64,000 nucleotides of DNA from Paenibacillus sp. JZ16 (GTDB taxonomy: Bacteria > Bacillota > Bacilli > Paenibacillales > Paenibacillaceae). Shown here in pieces: positions 34,810 to 43,019 of the stretch. The position numbers and the translations under genes are program-made. The notes under the pieces were generated by a model that worked only from the letters and a program-made list of their open reading frames with translations, was not told the origin of the DNA and did no database searches. The stretch covers positions 5,088,001 through 5,152,000 of the forward strand of contig NZ_CP017659.1 in the NCBI RefSeq assembly GCF_015326965.1, in the 5' to 3' direction. Positions within the stretch are counted from its first letter, which is position 1, and every line of letters starts with the position of its first letter.

Positions 34810-35823
34810 ATGTCTGTAAACGAACAAATTATACTAGCCAAAAGGCCGCAAGGCATGCCGGAGGAGTCGGATTTTATATTGGAGGAGCAGCCTTTGCCCG
34901 TTCCGCAAGCCGGAGAAGTCCTGGTACGGACCGTATACTTGTCGGTGGATCCGTATATGCGGGGCAGAATGAGCGATGCCAAGAGTTATGCGAAACCCTA
35001 CGAAGTAGGACAGGTTATCGCTGGAGGCGCAGTAGGGCAGGTCATGGAATCGACGGATCCGACCTATCGGGCAGGCGATTATGTTGCAGGAACATGGGGC
35101 TGGCAGCGCTTTGCCGCCGTGCGGACAGGAACGCTGCGTAAGGTCAACCCGGATCTGGCGCCTGTATCGACCGCCTTGGGCGTGCTGGGGATGACCGGTT
35201 TGACGGCCTATTTCGGACTGCTGGATATCGGTCAGCCGAAGGAAGGCGAGACGGTCGTGATATCGGGTGCCGCAGGCGCCGTTGGCATGATTGTCGGGCA
35301 GATTGCCAAGATCAAAGGGACCCGGGTGATCGGTATTGCCGGTTCTGACGAGAAAACCAAGTACCTGACCGAGAAGCTGGGGTTTGATGCAGCGATCAAT
35401 TACCAGACCGAAGATCTGGCATCGTCTTTAGCGGAAGCTTGCCCGAATGGGGTGGACGTTTATTTTGACAATGTCGGCGGTGAGGTTTCGGATGCGGTGC
35501 TGCGTCTGATCAACAAAAATGCAAGGATCCCGATTTGCGGCCAAATCGCACTCTATAACCTGGAAAAACCCGATACGGGCCCGAGAATTCAGAGCCTGCT
35601 GTTGACCAATACGGCACTGATGAAGGGCTTCCTGGTCGGCGACTATGCCAGTCGGTACAATGAGGCATTGCATGAGCTGGCCGAATGGCTGAGGGATGGT
35701 AACATTCAGTACGCCGAACATATCGTCGATGGTTTCGAGAAGACCATTGAGGCGTTTCTGGGGCTCTTCTCCGGGCAGAATCTGGGGAAACAGCTGGTGA
35801 AGGTAAGCGAGGAGCAGAGTTAG
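34810..35823 (+). CDS. Zinc-independent NADP-dependent oxidoreductase (CurA/YfmJ type)
   Basis: A 337-residue medium-chain reductase of the leukotriene B4 12-hydroxydehydrogenase / alkenal-reductase class. It lacks the zinc-ligand cysteines of alcohol dehydrogenases. Visible parts are YLSVDPYMRGRM, the nucleotide motif SGAAGAVGMIVGQIAK, and FDNVGGEVSDAVL. Members reduce the double bond of alpha,beta-unsaturated aldehydes and ketones, a defence against reactive electrophiles. It follows the CstR-like gene by about 120 bases on the same strand and may be coregulated. AAGGAGG before ATG 34810 sets the start. Confidence 0.87.
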   Translation: MSVNEQIILAKRPQGMPEESDFILEEQPLPVPQAGEVLVRTVYLSVDPYMRGRMSDAKSYAKPYEVGQVIAGGAVGQVMESTDPTYRAGDYVAGTWGWQRFAAVRTGTLRKVNPDLAPVSTALGVLGMTGLTAYFGLLDIGQPKEGETVVISGAAGAVGMIVGQIAKIKGTRVIGIAGSDEKTKYLTEKLGFDAAINYQTEDLASSLAEACPNGVDVYFDNVGGEVSDAVLRLINKNARIPICGQIALYNLEKPDTGPRIQSLLLTNTALMKGFLVGDYASRYNEALHELAEWLRDGNIQYAEHIVDGFEKTIEAFLGLFSGQNLGKQLVKVSEEQS

Positions 35824-35841
35824 TCTTTTGATATAGATAAC

Positions 35842-35948
35842 AAAAGAGTGTCGGATTCACGACTTCGTGAAACTCCTCAACACGGGAGCTTCACGGCCGA
35901 ACGGGTACAATCCGTCCGGTTTGCGTGAATATCGGCACTCTTTTTTTG
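35842..35948 (+). terminator. Branched (three-way) terminator
   Basis: An outer stem AAAAGAGTG...CACTCTTTTTTT, extended by ATTCACG/CGTGAAT, encloses two further hairpins, CGTGAA.CTCC/GGAG.TTCACG and CCG.ACGG/CCGT.CGG. The T tract follows on the plus strand after the CurA gene. Confidence 0.7.
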
Positions 35949-36002
35949 CGTTTATTAAGTTTAATGACTATATAGATTGAACTAAAGAAAAGAAGAACTT
36001 CA

Positions 36003-36141
36003 ACGGAGAAGGAGGAATTATTGTGTAGAAACGAAGTGGTCGCCGTTGCCCCCGGATTTTAACCATGATATGAATGTATCGAAGAAATCTGGGGGCCACA
36101 GCGATCGGAAGAATAATCCGCATTCGTAGTGATGCTTAGGC
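36003..36141 (+). repeat. Structured intergenic element, copy 2
   Basis: Second copy of the element at 20945-21074, in the same strand orientation. The flanks CGGAG...GGAAT, CGAAGTGGTCGCC and AGCGATCGGAAGAA..ATCCG match. GGTCGC (36038-36043) pairs with GCGATC (36101-36106) exactly as in copy 1. The central hairpin pairs CCCCCGGATTT (36049-36059) with AAATCTGGGGG (36085-36095), unrelated in most positions to the copy 1 helix. The loop is unrelated. It lies between the CurA terminator and the CcdC gene. Confidence 0.75.
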
Positions 36142-36188
36142 TAAGAGTGTTTAGTTCAACTTATATAGTTAACGATGGAACACGTCCG

Positions 36189-36680
36189 CTATATAGCCGC
36201 TCCTGGTGTCGTAAATTGCTGATACTGGCGATACATCGAGATGCGCCAGTGGACAATCATGCCGTAAGCCAGCATGAAGAACAGCGCCGCGGTCTGCGGG
36301 ATGGAAATATGCTGCTCAATGTATCCGTGGAGCAGGAGCCGGACAGCCAGCAGGCCGAGCAGAATGTAAACAAAGCTTTTCGATTTCTGCATGAAGATCT
36401 GGCCATCGACCTTTTCGAATTTGGTGCTTCGAATCAGTGGATAGGAGAAGATGAACCAGCCTACCAGAAAGGCAATTCCCGCCCACCATATAGGGATGCG
36501 TACCTGCGGCTCAACGAACATCAGAAACCCTGTGCTCATCGCGACGGGAGGGATGATGATCTTCTTGACGGTGACGGGGCGGTTGCTCGCTTTCATCCGA
36601 ATGAAAATAACGGTCAGTGCCATAACCAGCATCGCAATCGTAGAGCCTATCTGAAGAATTGGGGAATCGAAATTAACCAC
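36189..36680 (-). CDS. ccdC: CcdC-family membrane protein
   Basis: A 163-residue membrane protein of the CcdC (DUF1453) family, with about five hydrophobic segments and the family landmarks RMKASNRPVTVKKIIIPP and GMIVHWRISMYRQY. In Bacillus, ccdC was named from a cytochrome c biogenesis locus, but its own role is not established. Here it stands alone, with no ccdA or resA nearby. Promoter and ribosome binding site are unremarkable. Confidence 0.8.
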   Translation of the reverse strand: MVNFDSPILQIGSTIAMLVMALTVIFIRMKASNRPVTVKKIIIPPVAMSTGFLMFVEPQVRIPIWWAGIAFLVGWFIFSYPLIRSTKFEKVDGQIFMQKSKSFVYILLGLLAVRLLLHGYIEQHISIPQTAALFFMLAYGMIVHWRISMYRQYQQFTTPGAAI

Positions 36681-36806
36681 AATTCAGAACCTCTTTCCAT
36701 AAATAAAATGACATGAAATGTGCTGCCTTTTGATTATAGCACATTCTGATGCCAGGCAAAATCAGGCAGGAGCGGGAGGATCAGCGCGGTTTGGCGGCGG
36801 TCGTCT

Positions 36807-37367
36807 TTAAGGTTGGAGTCCATCGATGAAAATCCGGATCATGAAATCCAGGCTTTCATCTACATTCAGATCCATAGCGAATTGACCCCCGCGTTCCAGA
36901 GATGAGAAGCCATGGCACAGGCTGCGAAGTGTCCGCACGGCATGCAGCGCCTCCTGCTCACTGAGCTGGTATGGAGCCAAAATTTGGAGCAAAAGCTCGA
37001 CAATCTGATTGCCTACCTGCTGCGCCTCCTGTTGTTCCGGATGGAGAGGCTGCAATGCGGCTTCGTATAATCCGGGGTGAGATCTGGCAAAGTCGACATA
37101 GGTAAGGCATACATAACGCAGCGCGTCTTCACCAGACCGGCCGGCGACAGCCTTCAGCAGCCGATCATGCAATGTCTGGAGGCCATACAGCATCAGGGCG
37201 GCATGAAGACCCGGCAGTCCGTCTACATGGTTATACAGGGAAGGGGACCGAACGCCCAGCTTGCCTGCAAGCGCGGCTAAGGTCACGGCATGAAGTCCAT
37301 CCTGATCCGCCAGATCGGCAGCGGTTTGAAGCAGTTGAAGCCGGTCGATTCCGGGTCTTGGACTCAT
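36807..37367 (-). CDS. TetR-family regulator (WHG-domain type)
   Basis: A 186-residue regulator. The helix-turn-helix is ADLADQDGLHAVTLAALAGK, then LGVRSPSLYNHVDGLPGLHAAL, typical of TetR proteins with a C-terminal WHG domain. Its ATG overlaps the stop of the upstream metallo-beta-lactamase gene by four bases, so it is the second gene of that operon. The large palindrome at the operon promoter is its likely binding site, giving autorepression relieved by a small molecule. Confidence 0.85.
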   Translation of the reverse strand: MSPRPGIDRLQLLQTAADLADQDGLHAVTLAALAGKLGVRSPSLYNHVDGLPGLHAALMLYGLQTLHDRLLKAVAGRSGEDALRYVCLTYVDFARSHPGLYEAALQPLHPEQQEAQQVGNQIVELLLQILAPYQLSEQEALHAVRTLRSLCHGFSSLERGGQFAMDLNVDESLDFMIRIFIDGLQP

Positions 37368-38083
37368 TTTGCATTCCTCCTAATTGTAGATTCCGCATGC
37401 GTAACGGCCTTCTGCATGGCAGCGACAGGATTCTTTAGCATCCGTCCGTGGCCGACGGCTAGAACGGAGGGCTTTCGTGCGGTTAGCACTTTGGCGCTTT
37501 CCAAGGCAAGCTCCTTGCTCCAGGTCGCCATGGCAGGGAAGGGAAACCAGGGTTTGAGCACACCGGATACGGCTAATCCGCCCCGTGTCTGCCAAGCATC
37601 GCCGGCAATCAATATACCGCTGCGCTCATCGAGAAATGCCATATGCCCCGGCGTGTGTCCGGGAGTAGCGATCGCCTTGAGCGAACCAACGGAATCCCCG
37701 TCACCCAGAAGCACGTCCGGAACGGTGGTTATGTTCTTGGGGATATCTCCGCGAATCGGAGCTTGCAACTCCCCAGGCTGGAGCTCCGCGTTTCCTTTCA
37801 ACAGCAGCGCATCACGCTTCGAGATGTAGACCGACGCATTCGAAAGCTCTTTCTTTAACCCGTCGAGCGCCCCGACATGGTCGCCGTGGGCATGGGTCAG
37901 CACGATCCGGGTGATGGGCTTACCTATAGCGGCTGCCGCTTGCAGGATTCCCTTTTGGGAAAATGACATACCAGCATCAATCAGCGTAATGCCGTCGCTC
38001 TCTTCTACAAGATAGACGTTTATCGGGAATAGGCGAGGAAGAAATGAAATTTGAGTCACGTGCTCAATCGTTGTTTGTAACAT
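37364..38083 (-). CDS. Metallo-beta-lactamase-fold hydrolase
   Basis: A 239-residue MBL-fold enzyme. The zinc-binding motif HAHGDH is present (LTHAHGDHVGALDG), with the second histidine in TPGHTPGH, the aspartate in LIAGDAW, and a C-terminal histidine in AVGHGRML. Relatives include glyoxalase II, quorum-quenching lactonases and general hydrolases. It is the first gene of an operon with a TetR regulator, a pattern seen for induced detoxification enzymes. ATG 38083 follows GAAAGGGG; the longer frame runs back through the operator and is rejected. Confidence 0.85.
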   Translation of the reverse strand: MLQTTIEHVTQISFLPRLFPINVYLVEESDGITLIDAGMSFSQKGILQAAAAIGKPITRIVLTHAHGDHVGALDGLKKELSNASVYISKRDALLLKGNAELQPGELQAPIRGDIPKNITTVPDVLLGDGDSVGSLKAIATPGHTPGHMAFLDERSGILIAGDAWQTRGGLAVSGVLKPWFPFPAMATWSKELALESAKVLTARKPSVLAVGHGRMLKNPVAAMQKAVTHAESTIRRNAK

Positions 38084-38104
38084 AATATGATTCCCCTTTC
38101 GCTC

Positions 38105-38146
38105 AAAACTAATGATATTAGTATAATAACTAATATCATTAGTTTT
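38105..38146. promoter_or_regulatory. Large double-dyad operator before the MBL/TetR operon
   Basis: Two 18-base arms, AAAACTAATGATATTAGT and its perfect reverse complement, flank ATAATA. Each arm itself holds the palindrome ACTAAT-N3-ATTAGT, giving two dyads. This is the arrangement expected for two TetR dimers. It ends about 22 bases upstream of the MBL start codon and overlaps its promoter region. Confidence 0.8.
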
Positions 38147-38312
38147 ATCAAGCCTAAATTTTAACATTTTCATGAATAGGCTCATTTCACCCCTAAAATT
38201 TTTATATATTTACCAAATTTTGAGTGCAATTTTCAATGTTTTGCGTTACCATAAAGATAGATATACGGAAAAAAATGTAGATTATTGAGATGAAGGGTGA
38301 GGGGCGGACGAC

Positions 38313-38504
38313 ATGGATATTTTCAAACGCATCGTACTTCTGATGGTGATGTATGCCTTCTCCGCGGTACTTCTGTATGTAGCCAGTCAGCACACGCCAT
38401 ATCTGCTTCCTGTCATCTGGATTTCTGCGCTTATGCTGCTGTTATGCGGCATCGGCTATCTTGGATACCATTATTTCTTTAAAGGACGCAGAAAACGAAG
38501 TTAA
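38313..38504 (+). CDS. Small membrane protein, 63 residues
   Basis: A short protein with two hydrophobic segments (about 5-25 and 31-53) and a basic C-terminus (KGRRKRS). A GGTGAGGGG-type ribosome binding site precedes the ATG, and a terminator-like hairpin follows at 38519, so it looks like a real single-gene unit. I do not recognise the family. It lies upstream of the ECF sigma operon on the same strand. Confidence 0.6.
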   Translation: MDIFKRIVLLMVMYAFSAVLLYVASQHTPYLLPVIWISALMLLLCGIGYLGYHYFFKGRRKRS

Positions 38505-38518
38505 TCGAAGATACGTAC

Positions 38519-38548
38519 AAGTCTGCCTAACCGGGCGGGCTTTTTTTG
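38519..38548 (+). terminator. Terminator after the small membrane protein gene
   Basis: AAGTCTGCC pairs with GGGCGGGCTT, including two G-T pairs, around a five-base loop and is followed by a T tract. Confidence 0.6.
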
Positions 38549-38643
38549 TGCGAAAAATAAAAAAACCGTTTGAATCACTTTGCAGTCTTATATACAGTGA
38601 TGTAAACAAGCGAGGCAGGTCGGACAAGGGGAAGGGTAATCGG

Positions 38644-39174
38644 ATGATAGATCATAATGAGCTTGCGGCTGCTGCATGCAGAGGAGACGAGGAAGCGTTC
38701 TATGCACTCGTGACGGAGCACCGAAGGCGCCTATATGGAATTGCGTACAGTTATTTGCATAACGAGAGTGACGCACTGGAGGTATTGCAGGAGACGGTGT
38801 GCAGGGCTTGGGTGAAGTGCCGGAAGCTGAGGCATCCGGAGGCATTTGTCCCTTGGCTCATTCGGATCCTGATTAATTGCTGCGTGGATGAGCAGAAACG
38901 AAAAAAACGCATGGTTCCGGTTGAAGAAGTGCGCAGCCAGGAGACGGCTGCCGAGATGGTCAGTGACAGCAAGCTGGATCTGGAGCGTGCGCTCAGCCGG
39001 ATGAAGCCCAAATACCGCCATGTGCTGATTTTGAAATACTATCAGGACATGACGATCAGCGATATCGCCAATATTCTCGATGTTCCGGAGGGTACGGTCA
39101 AAACCCGGCTGCATCAAGGATTAAAGCTGCTGCGGCAAAAAATCGAGCCAGGAGGTGCCATATTCCATGTTTGA
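38644..39174 (+). CDS. ECF-type RNA polymerase sigma factor
   Basis: A 176-residue group 4 sigma factor. Region 2 is seen as LYGIAYSYLHNESDALEVLQETVCRAW, cut by a short linker, and region 4 as YRHVLILKYYQDMTISDIANIL with its helix-turn-helix DVPEGTVKTRLHQGLKLL. It should direct RNA polymerase to its own promoter under envelope stress. The next gene overlaps its end and encodes a membrane protein of the DUF4179 anti-sigma type. ATG 38644 follows AAGGGGAAGGG; the longer frame has a basic, non-family N-terminus. Confidence 0.87.
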   Translation: MIDHNELAAAACRGDEEAFYALVTEHRRRLYGIAYSYLHNESDALEVLQETVCRAWVKCRKLRHPEAFVPWLIRILINCCVDEQKRKKRMVPVEEVRSQETAAEMVSDSKLDLERALSRMKPKYRHVLILKYYQDMTISDIANILDVPEGTVKTRLHQGLKLLRQKIEPGGAIFHV

Positions 39175-40570
39175 GAAGGAAGAGCGAATGCTCAAGGAGA
39201 TGAACAGGGACGCGGAGATCAGCGAAGCGGTTGTATCCGATGAAGCATTGGACGCGGCGGTGCGAAGCGGGATGCGAAGAGGACGGCGCACGCACCGGAG
39301 CCGGGCCCGAATGGCTACCGTCTCTGCCGTGGCTGTAACCGTTGCGGCTGCGCTGCTGTTCGTCGTCTGGAGCGGGAACGAAGGGCTGGTAAATCCCAAG
39401 GAGCAAATGGCGGCTCAAGGGCCGTATCCGCCATTGACCGGGTTTGATTTTGGAGAAGATATTACGCTGAATTCAGCTAACAAACACGGCATGATTCAAC
39501 AGGTGGATCAATCGGCGACCAAGGGGGATTATACGGTAACGGTCAACGGGATACTTGTAGGCTCCCAGCAGATGGAGGTGTTCTATACGATCCAAAACCG
39601 TGCGAGGAATCCCGCAGATTTAAAGGGGCTGGAGATGAAGCGCCGGGGATCCAGCGAACCGCTGCCTTATAGTATTGGGTCGTCGGGTGGAAACGAGATT
39701 AAGCCCGGCGCCGACAAGCTGTTCCATTCCCGATCGTACATTCTTATGGCTGAGAATCACGCTATACCTGAGGAACTGACGTTATCTTTTAAGATTGCCC
39801 CCTATTCGACAAATACGGCTTATGAATCCTCGGCAGAGAACCAGCAGGTGCTCGATATTAACGTATCCGTTGATATGGAGACAGTCCGGAAGTATATTAG
39901 CACGATTCCGCTCAACAAAATGCTGCAGATTGAGAGTCAGCGGTTCTATTTGAAAGAAGCCGTGTTGTCTCCTGCCGGTATCGTCGTGAAAGCAAACATC
40001 CCATCCGGCAATACGATGAAGGTATCCGGTTTATGGGATGTGTATTTGGAAGCCGTGGTTAACGGCGAGAAGATCAGATTGAACAGCGATTCCGCCTTTT
40101 TGCCCGGTGCAGGCGGTGGAGACATGACTTACTTCTTCGACAGCAATATATTGGAGAAGCCGGAATCGATCACGCTGAAAGCGAGCGGATTCCAGGCAGT
40201 GGACCCCTCGAAGATGAAACTCGTGGTGGATACGGATAAGAAGGAGGTCATTCGTTCACCGGACGGCGATCTTCGGTTCGGAGAGTACACGGGGCATACG
40301 CTGACAGTTGAATACGAAGAACAGGCTGACCGGCATATGGGCAGCGTGTCGATTGAACCGGAGTTTGTGGATGGAGAAGGGAAAAAGCATAGGATCAACG
40401 AGGATGCAGGGGGGCTCAGTGCCTCGTCCCAATCCTCATCGGATTCTGAGGTAAGCCTCATTACGCAGTATATTCACCTTAAGCCCGGGGTTTACCCTCA
40501 GCCGCTGACATTTACGTTAAGCAGTTATCCTGGTGTCATGGAGCAGGCATTCGAGGTGCCGATTCAATAA
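39167..40570 (+). CDS. DUF4179-type membrane anti-sigma factor
   Basis: A 467-residue protein with an N-terminal cytoplasmic part of about 50 residues, one transmembrane helix (about 51-72: TVSAVAVTVAAALLFVVW) and a large extracellular region of DUF4179/DUF5643 type, beta-rich with repeats of immunoglobulin-like strands. Such proteins hold an ECF sigma factor inactive at the membrane and release it on a signal. It overlaps the sigma gene by eight bases. GGAGG at 39151-39155 sets ATG 39167. The signal sensed is unknown. Confidence 0.82.
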   Translation: MFEKEERMLKEMNRDAEISEAVVSDEALDAAVRSGMRRGRRTHRSRARMATVSAVAVTVAAALLFVVWSGNEGLVNPKEQMAAQGPYPPLTGFDFGEDITLNSANKHGMIQQVDQSATKGDYTVTVNGILVGSQQMEVFYTIQNRARNPADLKGLEMKRRGSSEPLPYSIGSSGGNEIKPGADKLFHSRSYILMAENHAIPEELTLSFKIAPYSTNTAYESSAENQQVLDINVSVDMETVRKYISTIPLNKMLQIESQRFYLKEAVLSPAGIVVKANIPSGNTMKVSGLWDVYLEAVVNGEKIRLNSDSAFLPGAGGGDMTYFFDSNILEKPESITLKASGFQAVDPSKMKLVVDTDKKEVIRSPDGDLRFGEYTGHTLTVEYEEQADRHMGSVSIEPEFVDGEGKKHRINEDAGGLSASSQSSSDSEVSLITQYIHLKPGVYPQPLTFTLSSYPGVMEQAFEVPIQ

Positions 40571-40572
40571 AC

Positions 40573-40785
40573 TTAAAGATGCTGAAAGCTCATCAGGATA
40601 ACCACAACGCCGAATGCGATGGCCACTTTGCCGGCGAATTTTAGATACCATATTCTCAAATCGCTGAGTTCAATATCATCCCTGGTTCTTCTAAACCACC
40701 ATGAATGCGGATTTCGGATGGCGTATAGCCCAATCGCGATGAATGCGATGCCCATTAACACTGTTAATATAAAGTTGATGAACAG
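40573..40785 (-). CDS. Small DUF6199-like membrane protein
   Basis: A 70-residue protein with two hydrophobic segments and a central RNPHSWWFRR motif, similar in layout to DUF6199 proteins. The only ATG/GTG starts, at 40755-40761, fall inside the first helix and lack a ribosome binding site. In frame, a CTG at 40785 lies 11 bases from AAAGGAG and completes a natural hydrophobic start (FINFILTVLMGIAF). I therefore propose a CTG start. It lies convergent to the anti-sigma gene with a 2-base gap. Confidence 0.55.
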   Translation of the reverse strand: MFINFILTVLMGIAFIAIGLYAIRNPHSWWFRRTRDDIELSDLRIWYLKFAGKVAIAFGVVVILMSFQHL

Positions 40786-40904
40786 AGGTCAATCAGCTCC
40801 TTTCTTTAACGATAATACGCAAGGTTAAATAATGAAGTTCCAACATGTGTAAATAGGAGAGCATCTCCATTTAAAGTGATGCGCCAGAAATGAGGATTAG
40901 AAAA

Positions 40905-40946
40905 AGGAACCGCCCCCGACCATAAAGGCCGGAGAACGGTTCCTTT
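40905..40946. terminator. Terminator hairpin
   Basis: AAGGAACCG pairs with CGGTTCCTTT, with an inner CC/GG pair, in the gap before the zinc-ribbon gene. It probably ends that minus-strand gene, and has A/T flanks on both sides. Confidence 0.7.
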
Positions 40947-40984
40947 CTCATGTATTTATATCTTGAAACAAGGGCTTGATGACG

Positions 40985-41395
40985 CTATTCCTTGTGCGTG
41001 GTAGGGGAGCTGCCTTCGTGTCCCTTGGCATCCAGGAGTTCAATTAGAGCTTTGGGCACTCCGTTGAGCAGCAGCCACTCACGAAGTGTTTCGATGGCCC
41101 GGATATGGCCATTCCCCTCATCCCGCCAGGTCAGCAGCTCGACGACCTTGATGACGAGGAGCATGAGCTCCATTTTGTCATGCTCGGTTTGGTCTGCGCG
41201 GATTTTTTGGAATACGGCTTCTTTCTCCCAATCCAGCAGGATCTCTTCACCAATGGTTGGTCTCATGAGTGAATAGCTGTAATCGCACTGCGGGCAGAGT
41301 ACCGTGGTGAACTGTTCTGATTTGAACGTAACCCGGATATCCGCTTGACACTGACGGCAGTGAAATTGGACTTCAATTGCTGAGTTCGTTTCCAT
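40985..41395 (-). CDS. Hypothetical protein with N-terminal zinc ribbon
   Basis: A 136-residue protein with two CxxC pairs, FHCRQCQ and VLCPQCDYSYS, forming a probable zinc ribbon at residues 12-40, followed by a helical region without recognisable motifs. It has no membrane segment. Such a layout occurs in proteins that bind nucleic acid or partner proteins, but no function can be assigned. It is a single gene closed by the hairpin at 40905-40946. Confidence 0.65.
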   Translation of the reverse strand: METNSAIEVQFHCRQCQADIRVTFKSEQFTTVLCPQCDYSYSLMRPTIGEEILLDWEKEAVFQKIRADQTEHDKMELMLLVIKVVELLTWRDEGNGHIRAIETLREWLLLNGVPKALIELLDAKGHEGSSPTTHKE

Positions 41396-41622
41396 ATCGA
41401 TGATGCCTCCTTCGAAGAGAAAGGTATCTACTTATACCCAATAGTCGGTAACTATGACCCATCGTCTTGGTAAAACCTTTGCCGATAAAGTCTATCGTGA
41501 CGCTGGTGGGAAGGAAGAATATCAATCGTATGGCTTTACACGGTGGGTACAAAAAGAAAACCGTGAGCTCCCCTCGCCGGGGAATTCACGGTTAAATCGA
41601 ACAAGTTCATTATGCCAATGAC

Positions 41623-42783
41623 CTATTCCAGCTCCAGTACATCATAGATCAGCCATTTGCCTTCGGTTTTCTTGAGCCAGTAAAGGGAGGTCGAATGGAT
41701 GATTTCACCGTCGGCATCATCGGTTTCTTCAGCGTAGACGACGGCGTCTTCCCCTTGGAAGAAGACCGTTCGGAGCTCAACTGATTTAAGGTTGAAATTC
41801 ACCTCATCGAAGATGCCTTCCGCAATGCTGGTTCGGAACATCTCGTGGAAGGCCGATTCCGGATGAATAACCGACATGAGCAGCGGACCATTCTCATCAT
41901 TGAAGCCCTTGGACTGGGTGTCAATGGTCGCAACTATGGCTTTTTGTTCCGCTTCCGGCACTTCCGGATGAGCTTCCAGCAGTTCATCTCCGACTAGATA
42001 TTCCGTCTCGTAATGGCTCAGATCATAGATTTTCCATGCTCCCGACGCGTCCTTCTTCAAGAGATTCTCGTAATGGAGCGTAGCATCCCAAGCAAAAGGC
42101 CCGCTGGTGCGGTCGAGGGTCACACTGGTGTAGGCATGGATCGATGTTCCGGCTACCGTTACTTCCCATACGTCAGCGGATACATGCAGATCGTTCTTGA
42201 ATTGGTTCTGATAATTTTCTTGGATTTCTGTAAAAACAGGAGATTTTGGATGGAAGGCGCTCATGACAGCATCCAGTTTCTTGGCATTACCAGCTTCTTC
42301 AATCGTATGATAAAGCTTCTTCACCTCGTCGGTGGCGTTGTCGATTGCACCCTCCCGGTCGATCTTGATGGTACGTGACTTGGAGTCCCACTTCACGGGC
42401 AGTCCGGTGGCTTCCGCTACGAAACGAAGGGGAACCAGCGTGTTGCCGCCTTGCGTGAATGGGGCGATCTGAAGCGTGGTTTTTGCGCCATTGACATAAG
42501 CGGTCTTCTGCCCGATGGTCATCTGCAGCTTCTGATCGAGGTATGTACCCGTTACCTGTTTCTTTCCGCTGTTCCAATTGACTTTATAATCCAGGGCCTG
42601 AAACAGAGGGCGGAATTGCACGAAGGTAACTCCATTTTTCATAATAGGGGCTGCCTGAAATTTGATTTCCTGGTTATCGAGGTAGACTCGGATATTCCCT
42701 TGAATCTTTGCCGGAGCGGCTTGCGTCGCGCTGGCGAACAGGAACAGAAGAGCGAATGCCAGTAGGCTTATTTTTTTCTTCAA
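41623..42783 (-). CDS. Secreted stalk-domain protein (copper amine oxidase N1-like domain)
   Basis: A 386-residue secreted protein. A signal peptide (KKKISLLAFALLFLFASATQ) leads to a copper-amine-oxidase N1-like domain at about 25-130 (IMKNGVTFVQFRPLFQALDY and TLVPLRFVAEATG). Two NTF2-like segments follow, each with a WKIYDL or WLIYDV strand. In Paenibacillus, CuAO-N1 domains act as cell-surface stalk modules and bear no copper enzyme. The start is a TTG at 42783 with AAGGAG 11 bases upstream; the longer ATG frame would bury the signal peptide inside the protein. It is divergent from the lactonase. Confidence 0.75.
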   Translation of the reverse strand: MKKKISLLAFALLFLFASATQAAPAKIQGNIRVYLDNQEIKFQAAPIMKNGVTFVQFRPLFQALDYKVNWNSGKKQVTGTYLDQKLQMTIGQKTAYVNGAKTTLQIAPFTQGGNTLVPLRFVAEATGLPVKWDSKSRTIKIDREGAIDNATDEVKKLYHTIEEAGNAKKLDAVMSAFHPKSPVFTEIQENYQNQFKNDLHVSADVWEVTVAGTSIHAYTSVTLDRTSGPFAWDATLHYENLLKKDASGAWKIYDLSHYETEYLVGDELLEAHPEVPEAEQKAIVATIDTQSKGFNDENGPLLMSVIHPESAFHEMFRTSIAEGIFDEVNFNLKSVELRTVFFQGEDAVVYAEETDDADGEIIHSTSLYWLKKTEGKWLIYDVLELE

Positions 42784-43019
42784 TTGGCTGTCATCTCCTT
42801 CAACGAATGATAGAATAGAGGGGTAATTGTGGTAATCGTACATGATAAAACCAATGCTAGCAATAGATTTCTTCGTGAGTAATAAGGGGTAGAGCAACGT
42901 GGCGGCGGCTTGCCGGTTCGAATTGAAAAAAGGCGGTAAGCACGAAGCCCTTATGGGTAATACATAATAAGGATCAGACCGGGTCACCGGAACATTCATT
43001 AGACAAAGGAGTGGATCAC

